Shown here piece by piece: positions 33,543 through 42,001 of a DNA stretch of 64,000 nt. The DNA comes from Clostridia bacterium (GTDB lineage: Bacteria; Bacillota; Clostridia; Christensenellales; SZUA-584), in NCBI GenBank assembly GCA_003249555.1, contig QKIQ01000067.1, positions 1 to 64,000 on the forward strand, in the 5' to 3' direction. Under the pieces are notes generated by a model. The model was given only the letters and a program-made list of their open reading frames with translations, was not told the origin of the DNA and searched no databases. The translations under genes and the position numbers were made by a program. Within the stretch, counting starts at the first letter, position 1. Every line of letters begins with the position of its first letter.

Positions 33543-33745
33543 TAGGCTGTTGACTAAACTTTTGTTGGTAAGAAGATGAATGACATGAAATTTTGATTAT
33601 CATAATAAAAAAGACAAATGTTCATGCGCTCCGCTTCTTTGCATTATGGCTTTATACCACCATTTTCACGCGCTAGATAATTAAAAAAGTGAGAATAATA
33701 CATTATATGATTTACGTGGAAACATATTAGCGTAAATGCACTCAA

Positions 33746-33774
33746 TTGACATAGCATTATTTCTCACATATAAT
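33746..33774 (+). promoter_or_regulatory. Perfect consensus promoter of the WecA/TagO-like gene
   Basis: TTGACA (33746-33751), 17 bp, TATAAT (33769-33774). The 5' leader holds a hairpin (GACCCG/CGGGTC, about 33796-33825) that ends just before the weak Shine-Dalgarno AGG, which might limit translation. Confidence 0.85.
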
Positions 33775-33834
33775 GATGACTGATAAACAGGAAGGGACCC
33801 GTCGGATGATTGTTATTACCGGGTCAATATAGGT

Positions 33835-34884
33835 ATGCTGAATTATTTGATTGTCATAGCCGTCTCGCTTGTGCTTTCACTGGGGTTGACACCACTGATG
33901 ATTGTGGCATCGCGCAGATGGGATATTATGGATATACCAGATGTGAGAAAGGCGCATAATAAGCCCATTCCGCTGATGGGCGGAGTGGCGATATATTTGG
34001 CTACGATTGTGGCCACGGTTCTTTATGTTATGTTGTTTGAAGTTATTCCTCTTCAGTTTAACATGATTATCGCTTTTTTAATCGGAATCTCCGGCGTCAC
34101 GATGATGGGATTGATCGACGACATCTTGTCTTTAAGTCCTAGAAGAAGGCTCATTGTTCTTTTTATTTTGGCTGTCATCGTGCTCATCGGCTGCCTTCAA
34201 TTCTATTTTCCCAAAACGTTGCTGGAAGATCCTTTGCTGGCCATCGGTACATCGGTTGTCGTCGTTTTTTGGATCGTGGCCATTACAAACGCGACGAACT
34301 TCACAGACGGGCTGGACGGGCTCGCCAGCAGTTTATCTTTGGTTTCAGCCTTATCGTTTGCGGTTATCTTTTTCATTCAAGGAAGGAATCAGCTGGCTTT
34401 GCCCACCACGCTGGCGTTATGCGGTGCGATAACCGGGTTTCTGATATACAATTTTCACCCTGCAAAGATATTTATGGGTGATGCGGGCAGCATGTTTATC
34501 GGTTTTATGCTGGGTATTCTTTCGATAATGAGCATGTCTCAAAAGACAATCATCGTTTTTGTTGTTCCGGTGTTTCTCATGATTGTTCCCATTGCGGATA
34601 TGTGCATGTCGATACTCAGACGTCTATTGCTTCGGAAGCCTGTGATGAAACCGGATAAAATGCATTTCCATCATATATTGATTGGTCGCTTTAAAAATCA
34701 CCGCGTGGCCGTTCTCATACTCATGGCCGTTCAAATGGTATTTGCCTTTATCGGCGTAATAATATACTTTTTGGAGCTCTATATACTTGGATGGATATTG
34801 CTTGCGGTTCTGGTCATGTTCGCTATTGTTTATACGTTGGTGAAGGTAAGAAAGATAAAACAAGCCCTGCAAATCGAAGAATAA
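33835..34884 (+). CDS. WecA/TagO-type polyprenyl-phosphate GlcNAc-1-phosphate transferase
   Basis: This 349-aa MraY-family membrane enzyme links a sugar-1-phosphate to undecaprenyl phosphate, starting wall teichoic acid or surface polysaccharide synthesis. It has about ten or eleven membrane helices and the family motifs MGLIDDI (Asp-Asp), NATNFTDGLDGLA, IFMGDAGSMFIG and a His motif MHFHHIL. It is more like WecA/TagO than MraY in the last motif. It is monocistronic with a consensus promoter and a strong terminator. Confidence 0.92.
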   Translation: MLNYLIVIAVSLVLSLGLTPLMIVASRRWDIMDIPDVRKAHNKPIPLMGGVAIYLATIVATVLYVMLFEVIPLQFNMIIAFLIGISGVTMMGLIDDILSLSPRRRLIVLFILAVIVLIGCLQFYFPKTLLEDPLLAIGTSVVVVFWIVAITNATNFTDGLDGLASSLSLVSALSFAVIFFIQGRNQLALPTTLALCGAITGFLIYNFHPAKIFMGDAGSMFIGFMLGILSIMSMSQKTIIVFVVPVFLMIVPIADMCMSILRRLLLRKPVMKPDKMHFHHILIGRFKNHRVAVLILMAVQMVFAFIGVIIYFLELYILGWILLAVLVMFAIVYTLVKVRKIKQALQIEE

Positions 34885-34914
34885 TCGTATTAATCCAATA
34901 CATAAGAATAATTC

Positions 34915-34950
34915 AAGGCTCGTCATACGCAAATAGGTCGAGCCTTTTTT
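34915..34950 (+). terminator. Terminator of the WecA/TagO-like gene
   Basis: AAGGCTCG pairs with CGAGCCTT and continues into T6 or more. Confidence 0.9.
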
Positions 34951-34970
34951 GTATCCTTCATATGGTTAAA

Positions 34971-34995
34971 ACAAAAAGCCCCGCCGAGGCGGGGC
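34971..34995 (-). terminator. Terminator of the Na/Pi cotransporter gene
   Basis: GCCCCGCC pairs with GGCGGGGC around a G-A-G/C-T-C loop. On the minus strand it ends in T5G T4. Confidence 0.9.
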
Positions 34996-35011
34996 ATAAG
35001 ATGACAAATCA

Positions 35012-36634
35012 TCACGATTCAATATCCCTTATCGAAAACGCGATATTGTTGGCATGGTCGGCAACGCGCTCCAGTGTGGAGACCATATTTGTGAAGATAA
35101 CGCCTGTTTGAGGATCGCAGGATTTGCCTTGCAGCCTTTCGATATGGTTATTCATATACTGCCGTTTCATATCATCAACTTCCTGCTCAAGCTTGTCCAC
35201 CAGCGGCAGCTGCGATTCATCGCGCTGTTTGAATGTGTCGAGACTGACACGTAGCGTTTCCTTTGCCTTATCTGCCATTATTTTAAGCTCTTCCAAAGCA
35301 TCCGGAGACAGCGTCGCTCGGCGTTCTGCCAGCGTCAGCGAGAACTCGGCAATGTTTTCCGCGAGATCGCCGATACGTTCCAAATCGATCACGACATGGT
35401 GCAGGCTGCCCATGATGACAAGATCATGTTCGGACAATTCCATGCCGCGGAATTCAATGAGGTAATGGGTAATATGGTGAGTGATATAATCAATTGTTTT
35501 TTCCACGTCCAAAACGCGGTTGGCCCGCTGCTCGTCACGGTCGAAAAAGGCATCCAGCGAACGCCGGAAATTGTCGGAAGAGATTTCTCCCATGCGGGTT
35601 AATTCCTTTAATGTCTGACTCAAAGCGATAGTCGGCGTCTGAGCGATACGCTCGTCCAGGTAGACAAGTTTTTTCTCAACACGGTCCGGCTCATGCTTTT
35701 CAGGAATGATACGCGTGATGAGCTTAACCATGTGATTAGCAAACGGAAAGAGCAATATCGTTACGGACACATTGAATAAAGTATGGAAATTTGCAATTTG
35801 ACGCGATATGTTGTCGGGAGAAATCGATGCAACCCAAGACACGATAGCCGGGAAAATCGCAATAACGATTAAGTAGATCAGGGTTCCGAGTATGTTGAAC
35901 ATCAAGTGAACGCCGGCTGTTCTTTTGGAGTTAGCGTTTGTTCCGATGGCGGCAAGAATGGCCGTAACGCAGGTGCCGATGTTTTGTCCGAGTATCACGT
36001 AAACCGCGGAATCGAGACCAATCAAGCCAAGCGCCGCGAGCGCCTGCAAAATACCCACGGATGCGGATGAGCTTTGAATGATGGCGGTAAAAACCGCGCC
36101 GAACAGCACACCGACGACGGGGCTGTTGAAGCTCACAAGAAGACTCCGAAACAGTTCGCTTTCCCGAAGCGGCTCCATTGCCTGAGACATCAGTGAAAGG
36201 CCCACAAACAGGATACCAAAGCCGAGTATGATTTCGCCTAATCGCGAAATGACACGTTTTTTGACGAATACGGTAAAGACCATACCGATGAAAAGGAAGA
36301 AAGGAGCAATTTCAGAAAGCTTGAAAGCAATTAACTGAGCCGTAATTGTTGTGCCGATGTTGGCGCCCATAATCACACCTGTGGCTTGAAGCAGTGTCAT
36401 CAGACCAGCATTGACAAAGCCCACAACCATCACGGTGGTTGCCGAGGAGCTTTGCACGACCGCCGTGACGCCCGCACCCACCAAAACCGCCGCAGGCCGC
36501 TTGCTTGTAAGCACCTCAAGCACACGTCGCATTCGGTCTCCGGCCACATTTTCCAGCCCGTCCGACATCATTTTCATGCCGTATAAAAACATGCCCAGGC
36601 CGCCCAATAAAAGAAATACCGCTACGATGGTCAT
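35012..36634 (-). CDS. Na/Pi cotransporter family protein with PhoU domain
   Basis: This 540-aa membrane protein has two inverted Na/Pi cotransport repeats, marked by AVVQSSSATTV near 58-68 and AIIQSSSASVG near 183-193. A cytoplasmic PhoU-like helical region occupies residues about 340-540. It is the bacterial NptA/PhoU fusion type, thought to move phosphate with sodium. On the minus strand a TATAAT (36702-36697) precedes it at a suitable distance. The 329-bp gap upstream (36635-36963) is otherwise AT-rich with no supported gene. Confidence 0.93.
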   Translation of the reverse strand: MTIVAVFLLLGGLGMFLYGMKMMSDGLENVAGDRMRRVLEVLTSKRPAAVLVGAGVTAVVQSSSATTVMVVGFVNAGLMTLLQATGVIMGANIGTTITAQLIAFKLSEIAPFFLFIGMVFTVFVKKRVISRLGEIILGFGILFVGLSLMSQAMEPLRESELFRSLLVSFNSPVVGVLFGAVFTAIIQSSSASVGILQALAALGLIGLDSAVYVILGQNIGTCVTAILAAIGTNANSKRTAGVHLMFNILGTLIYLIVIAIFPAIVSWVASISPDNISRQIANFHTLFNVSVTILLFPFANHMVKLITRIIPEKHEPDRVEKKLVYLDERIAQTPTIALSQTLKELTRMGEISSDNFRRSLDAFFDRDEQRANRVLDVEKTIDYITHHITHYLIEFRGMELSEHDLVIMGSLHHVVIDLERIGDLAENIAEFSLTLAERRATLSPDALEELKIMADKAKETLRVSLDTFKQRDESQLPLVDKLEQEVDDMKRQYMNNHIERLQGKSCDPQTGVIFTNMVSTLERVADHANNIAFSIRDIES

Positions 36635-36963
36635 TCATTGTCCTCCAAAATTCGCTTGATTCGTGGCGGCATAATGGCTCGCCCGTCCAATTTAATATTA
36701 TAGCGTAACGAATTTTGTTTGTCATCTGTAAGAATACTTAAATGTCAGAAAGTCAAGAAAAAACAATGTTAAGTCATGTAAAAAACACGTTAACATCATA
36801 AAGCATATAGAAATATGCCATATTTTATAGAATACTTTCGACATATGTATTTATTCCAAAAAACAAAAAACAATACAAGAAAATAAAAATTATGGGAACA
36901 AATTATACCGATTAAGCGTCAAGATTATTGATAATTTTCAATTAGAAATGATTAGGAGGACGA

Positions 36964-37140
36964 ATGGCTGAGCTTAACAGACAAAAACGTATTTGGGTTT
37001 CCAGCCCGCAACCCACTGACAATAAGGCCAAAGCGGTTGTTATTTGTACGATAATAATCCTTGGTGTTGCGGCGCTTTTGTTATGCATTTTCGGTTTTAT
37101 CCCCGCGATTCTTTCCGATGTGGCTGATTTCGTGAGCTAG
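36964..37140 (+). CDS. Small single-pass membrane protein, 58 aa
   Basis: The start ATG 36964 follows a clean AGGAGGACGA. The product has a polar basic N-terminus (MAELNRQKRIWV) and one long hydrophobic helix (about residues 24-50), ending at TAG 37138. A hairpin (AAACACA/TGTGGTT) with T4 comes directly after the stop. I do not recognise a family; such short helices often modulate a larger membrane partner. Confidence 0.65.
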   Translation: MAELNRQKRIWVSSPQPTDNKAKAVVICTIIILGVAALLLCIFGFIPAILSDVADFVS

Positions 37141-37398
37141 AAACACATCGTTTCTGTGGTTTTAAAAGAATTCTTATCAGGTTATTGAACCTTTCAAAAA
37201 AATTTGCTTGCAGTGAACGCAATCGATGGCAGTGTGATCGATTTGCGGCAAGGATATTGAATCTGGATAGTATCGCGGCTTGTCAACGCGATAGATGGCA
37301 GCGTTATTCCTCGCCATCGTGGAAAAATGATAAAAAATAACGCGGGGCTAATATTTTAAGAATATTTTGGGATATTCGCGTCATTTGCCCCAATTTCC
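37141..37398. other. Non-coding stretch with paired 9-nt-loop hairpins
   Basis: There are two perfect or near-perfect hairpins, each with a 9-nt loop: CGCAATCGAT/ATCGATTTGCG (37218-37247) and TATCGCG/CGCGATA (37271-37293). A 17-nt element, CGCRATMGATGGCAGYG, occurs at 37218 and 37287 with three differences. No gene is evident. Confidence 0.5.
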
Positions 37399-37427
37399 TT
37401 GACATATCTCAATCTGTCGTATATGCT
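37399..37427 (+). promoter_or_regulatory. Promoter of the BlaI-type regulator gene
   Basis: TTGACA (37399-37404) and TATGCT (37422-37427) are 17 bp apart. Confidence 0.65.
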
Positions 37428-37520
37428 AAAGATAACAAAACATAATGCGGCAGATTGTTTGTTTTTTGATTCTTGAAAAGCGAAGGTTTTCGGGAGCAGA
37501 ATTGGTGGAGGGTGGAAACG

Positions 37521-37928
37521 ATGAAAAAGAGACTGGCAGACTCGGAATGGGTCATATTAAAGGCGCTCTGGGGGAGGCCCCCGCAAACGATGAAGCAGAT
37601 TATCAAAACGGTGCAGGATCAGCAAAGCGATGTCGAGTGGAGCTACAAGACGTACCATACGTATTTGCGCAACATGGCAAAAAAGGGGCTGCTGCTTGCG
37701 GAAGAGCGAAACTTAAAGGATAAGCAGTATTCGCCGTTAATCTCTGAGCAAGATGCTATGGCTGCGGAAGGCGGCGAACTCACATCGCGCCGCGGTTTTT
37801 TTGGCTCGGTGGGAAGGCTGATGCTCACCATGGCGGACAACGGCCAGCTGACAGAGCAGGACAGACAAGAGCTTATGGCACTTGCCAAGCGGCTGGAACG
37901 CGAAGCGTCAGAGAAAAACGGCAGCTGA
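37521..37928 (+). CDS. BlaI/MecI family transcriptional regulator
   Basis: This 135-aa winged-helix repressor has an N-terminal ADSEWVILKALWGRPPQTM pattern and a recognition helix with WSYKTYHTYLRNMAKKGLL, typical of BlaI/MecI. The start is ATG 37521 after GGAGGGTGG; the frame is open upstream to 37473. The usual membrane peptidase BlaR1/MecR1 is not adjacent, so how it is inactivated is not shown. The next gene, a VanW protein, has its own promoter. Confidence 0.9.
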   Translation: MKKRLADSEWVILKALWGRPPQTMKQIIKTVQDQQSDVEWSYKTYHTYLRNMAKKGLLLAEERNLKDKQYSPLISEQDAMAAEGGELTSRRGFFGSVGRLMLTMADNGQLTEQDRQELMALAKRLEREASEKNGS

Positions 37929-38098
37929 AAATATTACCTTTTTATTAAATTTAATAAATGCATGGCACTTTTGGCTCTTTACGACGTCTTATATGTGTAT
38001 AAGCGAAGGGGTTGTGTTGTCTTATGCATTTTTTACGAATGTTGATTATATAATGCAGTCTTTTTATTGTAAAAATTAAATTGCATATATTTTTTTCA

Positions 38099-38127
38099 TT
38101 CACAGAAAACAGATTTATGTGTATAAT
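38099..38127 (+). promoter_or_regulatory. Promoter of the VanW protein gene
   Basis: TTCACA (38099-38104) and TATAAT (38122-38127) are 17 bp apart. Confidence 0.65.
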
Positions 38128-38180
38128 GTGTACGATGATGCTAAAAATAGACAATATACATTTTATATGAGAGGGTCGTT

Positions 38181-39977
38181 ATGATTAGCGAAACAAATGG
38201 GAACATGGAAATGAGCAACGGCAAAACGAAGGGCAGACGCATTTTTTTAATCGCCGCATCGGGCGTGCTGCTCGTGGCGCTGGCTGTTGCGGCGGTATTT
38301 GTGTTTGGAAGCAGTGCCGAAAGGGTACAGCGTGTACTCGATTTTAACACGGTGACGCAGGGAGTCAGCGTCAACGGTATCGATATATCAGGGCTGACAG
38401 ACGAAGACGCAAGAGCGGCAACCGAAGGACTTGTCAAGGAACTGCTCAGTGCCAATTCCTTCACATTTATTGTCCACGACCAGACACACACCTATGCGCT
38501 GGAAGATTTAAGCGTGAGAACGGACTATGACGATATCATAGCGCAGGCAATCGATTACGGACGAACGGGTACATTTGCGGAACGTTTGGGCGCTTATGAC
38601 AAGGCAAAGAGCGAAGGTGTGACGTTCGGCGTGAGCCTTAAGGCGGAGGAGGACAAGCTGCGCGCTGCGCTGGCCGATATAAAGAAAGAGCTTGATCAGG
38701 CGCCGCAGGACGCAAAAGCCGAGTTTATGCCATGCGGCTTTACGTTGGATAACGGAGCGCCCGTGCCGTTTGAGCCGAATCCCAAGGAAATGGCAGACAC
38801 ACACGCGGATAAAAAGCAAATTGAACGGCCTGAACTGGTGAGAATTGATGAGTTGCCGAATAAATTGAGATACCAGTTCTGGAATGAACATGAATATGAA
38901 GAAGAGGATTACATCCCCGTTGATGCGGATATAGCCCGGTTCTATTACGAGCCTGAGGTGACGGGTTTTGATGTGGATACCGACGCGATCTATGAGCAGG
39001 TGATGAACGCGGTAACAAGCGGTGACTTCAGCGAAATCGAGGTGCCCACTCAGGTGACGGAAGCGGTAGTCAAGCTGGATGATATCAAAGCGAATACACA
39101 GCTTATCTCGTCGTGGACATCCAGCTACAGGGGTCATTCTGGCTATGACAGAAATTGGAATGTATCCCGTATGTCCAGTTTTGTGGATGGGGTGATCATA
39201 AAACCGGGAGAGCAATGGTCTGTTAATGATGAAGCCGGTCCGCGCAATTCAACGACAGCCAGAGAAATCGGCTGGAAGGAAGCGGGGGGGCTAGAGCTTG
39301 GCGGTACAACACAACAAGTTGGCGGCGGCGTCTGCCAACTGGGCAGCACAATATACAATGCCGCTCTGCGCGCAAATTTAACCATCGCGAAATTTAGCCA
39401 CCACTCAATACCGTCGGAATATATTGAGCTTGGTCTCGACGCGACACTGAGTACACCGTCGCCCGATCTTGTGCTGCAAAATGACAATACGATGCCGGTA
39501 TATCTCGTGTCTTATGTCGATCCCAAAAAAGAGACGGTGACGGTGGAGGTTTACGGCCAGTTGCCAGTTGACCCGACATACGGCGAAAACATTATATATA
39601 ATTTTACTTCGGAAAATAAAAGGCGGTATGGTTCGCCGGGATCTATCACCCTTTACAATCAAACCCAGACCCCTAACGGCAAGACATTAAGCCCTGACTG
39701 CCCCACGATCGAATTCGCGTCACCGCGCGTGGGAACAAAAGCGGATGTCTACAAGCATATTTTGTCTTCAATAGACGGAAAAGAACTTTGCGATCCGATA
39801 TTCTATGAAGAAGCTGATTATAGGCCGATATCGGGAAGGATTTACTGCTATTGGCCGGAATCCGGTCCGCCTCCTGTCGAAGAGACGGTTCCGGTGGACA
39901 ATCAGCCAACAGACGGGACAACACAGCCGACAGACGGGACAACACAGCCGACAGACGGGACACAGCCGACTGAATAG
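38181..39977 (+). CDS. VanW family protein with peptidoglycan-binding-like domain
   Basis: This 598-aa protein has a cytoplasmic start, one membrane helix (about 21-43) and a large outside part. Residues about 55-170 resemble the PG_binding_4 domain found before VanW (GVSVNGIDISGLT). The VanW domain (about 310-460) has IKPGEQWSVNDEAGPR and QVGGGVCQLGSTIYNAAL. The C-terminus ends in PTDGTTQ repeats. VanW proteins occur in vancomycin clusters and widely in Bacillota, with cell wall roles not established. No other van gene is nearby. Confidence 0.9.
   Translation: MISETNGNMEMSNGKTKGRRIFLIAASGVLLVALAVAAVFVFGSSAERVQRVLDFNTVTQGVSVNGIDISGLTDEDARAATEGLVKELLSANSFTFIVHDQTHTYALEDLSVRTDYDDIIAQAIDYGRTGTFAERLGAYDKAKSEGVTFGVSLKAEEDKLRAALADIKKELDQAPQDAKAEFMPCGFTLDNGAPVPFEPNPKEMADTHADKKQIERPELVRIDELPNKLRYQFWNEHEYEEEDYIPVDADIARFYYEPEVTGFDVDTDAIYEQVMNAVTSGDFSEIEVPTQVTEAVVKLDDIKANTQLISSWTSSYRGHSGYDRNWNVSRMSSFVDGVIIKPGEQWSVNDEAGPRNSTTAREIGWKEAGGLELGGTTQQVGGGVCQLGSTIYNAALRANLTIAKFSHHSIPSEYIELGLDATLSTPSPDLVLQNDNTMPVYLVSYVDPKKETVTVEVYGQLPVDPTYGENIIYNFTSENKRRYGSPGSITLYNQTQTPNGKTLSPDCPTIEFASPRVGTKADVYKHILSSIDGKELCDPIFYEEADYRPISGRIYCYWPESGPPPVEETVPVDNQPTDGTTQPTDGTTQPTDGTQPTE
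39903..39972 (+). repeat. 21-bp in-frame tandem repeat in the VanW gene
   Basis: About three copies of a 21-bp unit encode the PTDGTTQ tail. The unit length keeps the frame, so copy number can vary without truncation. Confidence 0.85.
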
Positions 39978-40031
39978 CCGTCGACGTAATATCTTTGGAT
40001 GAGAATCAAAGTAATAGAATGATAAAAGTGG

Positions 40032-40057
40032 GGGTGGCTTGTTTGCCACCCTTTTTT
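40032..40057 (+). terminator. Terminator of the VanW gene
   Basis: GGGTGGC pairs with GCCACCC across TTGTTT, followed by T6. Confidence 0.9.
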
Positions 40058-40166
40058 GCGGCATAAAGTTTATCATTCCGTATTAAAGACAGGAGATTGT
40101 GCTCTGGCTTGTGTAATAAAATCAAGAGGAATATAATGAGATATCATTTTAAGGAGTTTTTAAACA

Positions 40167-41012
40167 ATGCAAAAAAGGATTGCCGCTATACACGACATCT
40201 CGGGCTTTGGAAAATGCTCGTTGACTGTGGCGCTGCCTATCATTTCCGCAGCAGGCATTGAAGTCAGCGTTATTCCCACTGCCGTGCTGTCCACGCACAC
40301 CGGCGGCTTCACAGGTTTTACCTATAGGGATTTGACTGAAGATATTCTGTCTATCACCGATCATTGGTGCTCGCTCGATCTGAAGTTCGACGCGATTTAT
40401 ACGGGCTTTTTGGGTTCGTTTGAGCAGATCACCATCATGGAGCAGGTCATCGGTCGTTTGCGTACCGACAATAATTTGATTCTGGTCGACCCTGTAATGG
40501 CGGACAACGGCGTGCTTTACAAAGTGTTTCCGGACAGCTTTCCTGACGGTATGAGACGGCTTTGCGCCAAAGCAGACATCATTGTGCCGAATATGACAGA
40601 AGCGGCGCTGCTCATCGGGCAGGAATACAAGCAGGGGCCGTATACGCGTGAATATATAGAAGATATGCTTAAAAAACTCGCGGGGCTCGGGCCGCGGCGC
40701 ATTGTGCTGACGGGTGTTTATTTCAATGGTTCACAGCTGGGCGCGGCTTCTTACGACAGACATAAAGGTGAGGTGGAATACGCGTTTTCTCCGCGCGTTG
40801 AAGGGTATTATCATGGCACGGGCGATGTGTTTGCAAGTGTGCTGCTTTCAGCTGTGTTGAAAGGGTTTCCCCTCGCTGATGCGGCGCAGATTGCGGTGGA
40901 TTTCACCGCGCAGAGCATTGAACGTACACGCCTTGCGGGTACGGATGTGCGATATGGCGTGAATTTTGAGGAAGGCTTGCCCATGCTTATGCAGCGGCTG
41001 AATATAAAGTAG
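40167..41012 (+). CDS. Pyridoxamine/pyridoxal kinase
   Basis: This 281-aa ribokinase-superfamily enzyme is of PdxY/PdxK type, phosphorylating vitamin B6 forms. It has IHDISGFGKCSLTVALP near 8-24, VDPVMADNG near 109-117, VPNMTEAALL and the catalytic GTGDVFAS with its Asp. Shine-Dalgarno AAGGAG precedes ATG 40167. It stands alone between terminators. Confidence 0.9.
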   Translation: MQKRIAAIHDISGFGKCSLTVALPIISAAGIEVSVIPTAVLSTHTGGFTGFTYRDLTEDILSITDHWCSLDLKFDAIYTGFLGSFEQITIMEQVIGRLRTDNNLILVDPVMADNGVLYKVFPDSFPDGMRRLCAKADIIVPNMTEAALLIGQEYKQGPYTREYIEDMLKKLAGLGPRRIVLTGVYFNGSQLGAASYDRHKGEVEYAFSPRVEGYYHGTGDVFASVLLSAVLKGFPLADAAQIAVDFTAQSIERTRLAGTDVRYGVNFEEGLPMLMQRLNIK

Positions 41013-41038
41013 CAATTAACGCATTATCATTAATATAT

Positions 41039-42001
41039 TTATCTATTCGACCGATAATAGCGGCTGTTTTCGCGGAACCAACCGATCGTTTTTTTTAGGC
41101 CCTCTTCTAGGCTGCGGGTGCTGTGCCAACCTAACAGCTGTGCCGCAAGACGGACATCCGGAACCGGCGACCAAAGCTCGTTGGTGCGGAATGGCAGCGC
41201 GCCGTAGCGGACTTCGCTGTGCGGCATCATTATCGCGCGTATCTGCTCGATATAGTTTCGGAGCGGGCATGCTTTGCCTGTGCCGATGTTGATAACGGTT
41301 TTTTTGAGAACGTCTTTACTATAAGCTGCTATAAAAGCATCCACAATATCGTCCACATAGCAATAGTCCCGGCTTTGCGTACACGGTGTGAGGTCTAAGT
41401 GTTCGCCGCTCAGCATCGATAGAATGGCATGGCAGAATATTTTATGCTGCGGCTCCGCTTCTCCGTATACACCGAACGGACGCAGCGTTACGATACCGAT
41501 GTCGTTTTGTGCCGCATATTGATGCGCAATGATAGTGGCGGCAGCCTTTGTGCTGGCATACGCATTTTCGGGGTGCAGCGGAGCGTTCTCGCCGACTGAA
41601 CCTTCATGGTTGCCATATTCAGCGCCGCTGCCCGCTGTAACGATGCGGCTGCATCCGCAGTCTTTCATCGCTTTTATCACATTGATCGTGCCGGTGACGT
41701 TCACGCTCGCCGCTTGTGTGATATCCTGTTGTGCGGCATCTGTTCCGTATACGGCAAGATGGAAAACGCCATCGGGCCGGGTGTCGGCAAAAATCCGGCA
41801 TATGGTGTTTTCATCAGTGATATCGGCAGCCGCCAGACGATAATATCCGCCGCAGTCATTCAGCCTCCAGGCAGTGTCTCCGGCTTTTGCAAGCACGATG
41901 ACATCCGCTTGTTCGCGGATAAGGCGGCGAACCAGATGAGAGCCAATAAATCCTGTGCCGCCCGTGACCAGTAGTCGTTTACCCGAAAATAACGTATCCA
42001 T
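41039..42001 (-). CDS. NAD-dependent sugar epimerase/dehydratase
   Basis: This 320-aa extended short-chain dehydrogenase acts on a nucleotide sugar. It has VTGGTGFIGSHLV (12-24), a Ser/Thr-rich catalytic strand TAGSGAEYG, the active-site YASTK and RPFGVYG. It is the last gene of the polysaccharide operon and overlaps the glycosyltransferase by 23 nt. As a cytidylyltransferase starts the operon, the substrate is probably a CDP- or related deoxysugar; exact chemistry cannot be read from sequence. Confidence 0.88.
   Translation of the reverse strand: MDTLFSGKRLLVTGGTGFIGSHLVRRLIREQADVIVLAKAGDTAWRLNDCGGYYRLAAADITDENTICRIFADTRPDGVFHLAVYGTDAAQQDITQAASVNVTGTINVIKAMKDCGCSRIVTAGSGAEYGNHEGSVGENAPLHPENAYASTKAAATIIAHQYAAQNDIGIVTLRPFGVYGEAEPQHKIFCHAILSMLSGEHLDLTPCTQSRDYCYVDDIVDAFIAAYSKDVLKKTVINIGTGKACPLRNYIEQIRAIMMPHSEVRYGALPFRTNELWSPVPDVRLAAQLLGWHSTRSLEEGLKKTIGWFRENSRYYRSNR

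Noticed and set aside
38181..39977. Vancomycin resistance cluster based on VanW
   Set aside because: VanW-domain proteins are common in Bacillota and no vanA/B, vanH, vanX or vanRS gene is nearby.
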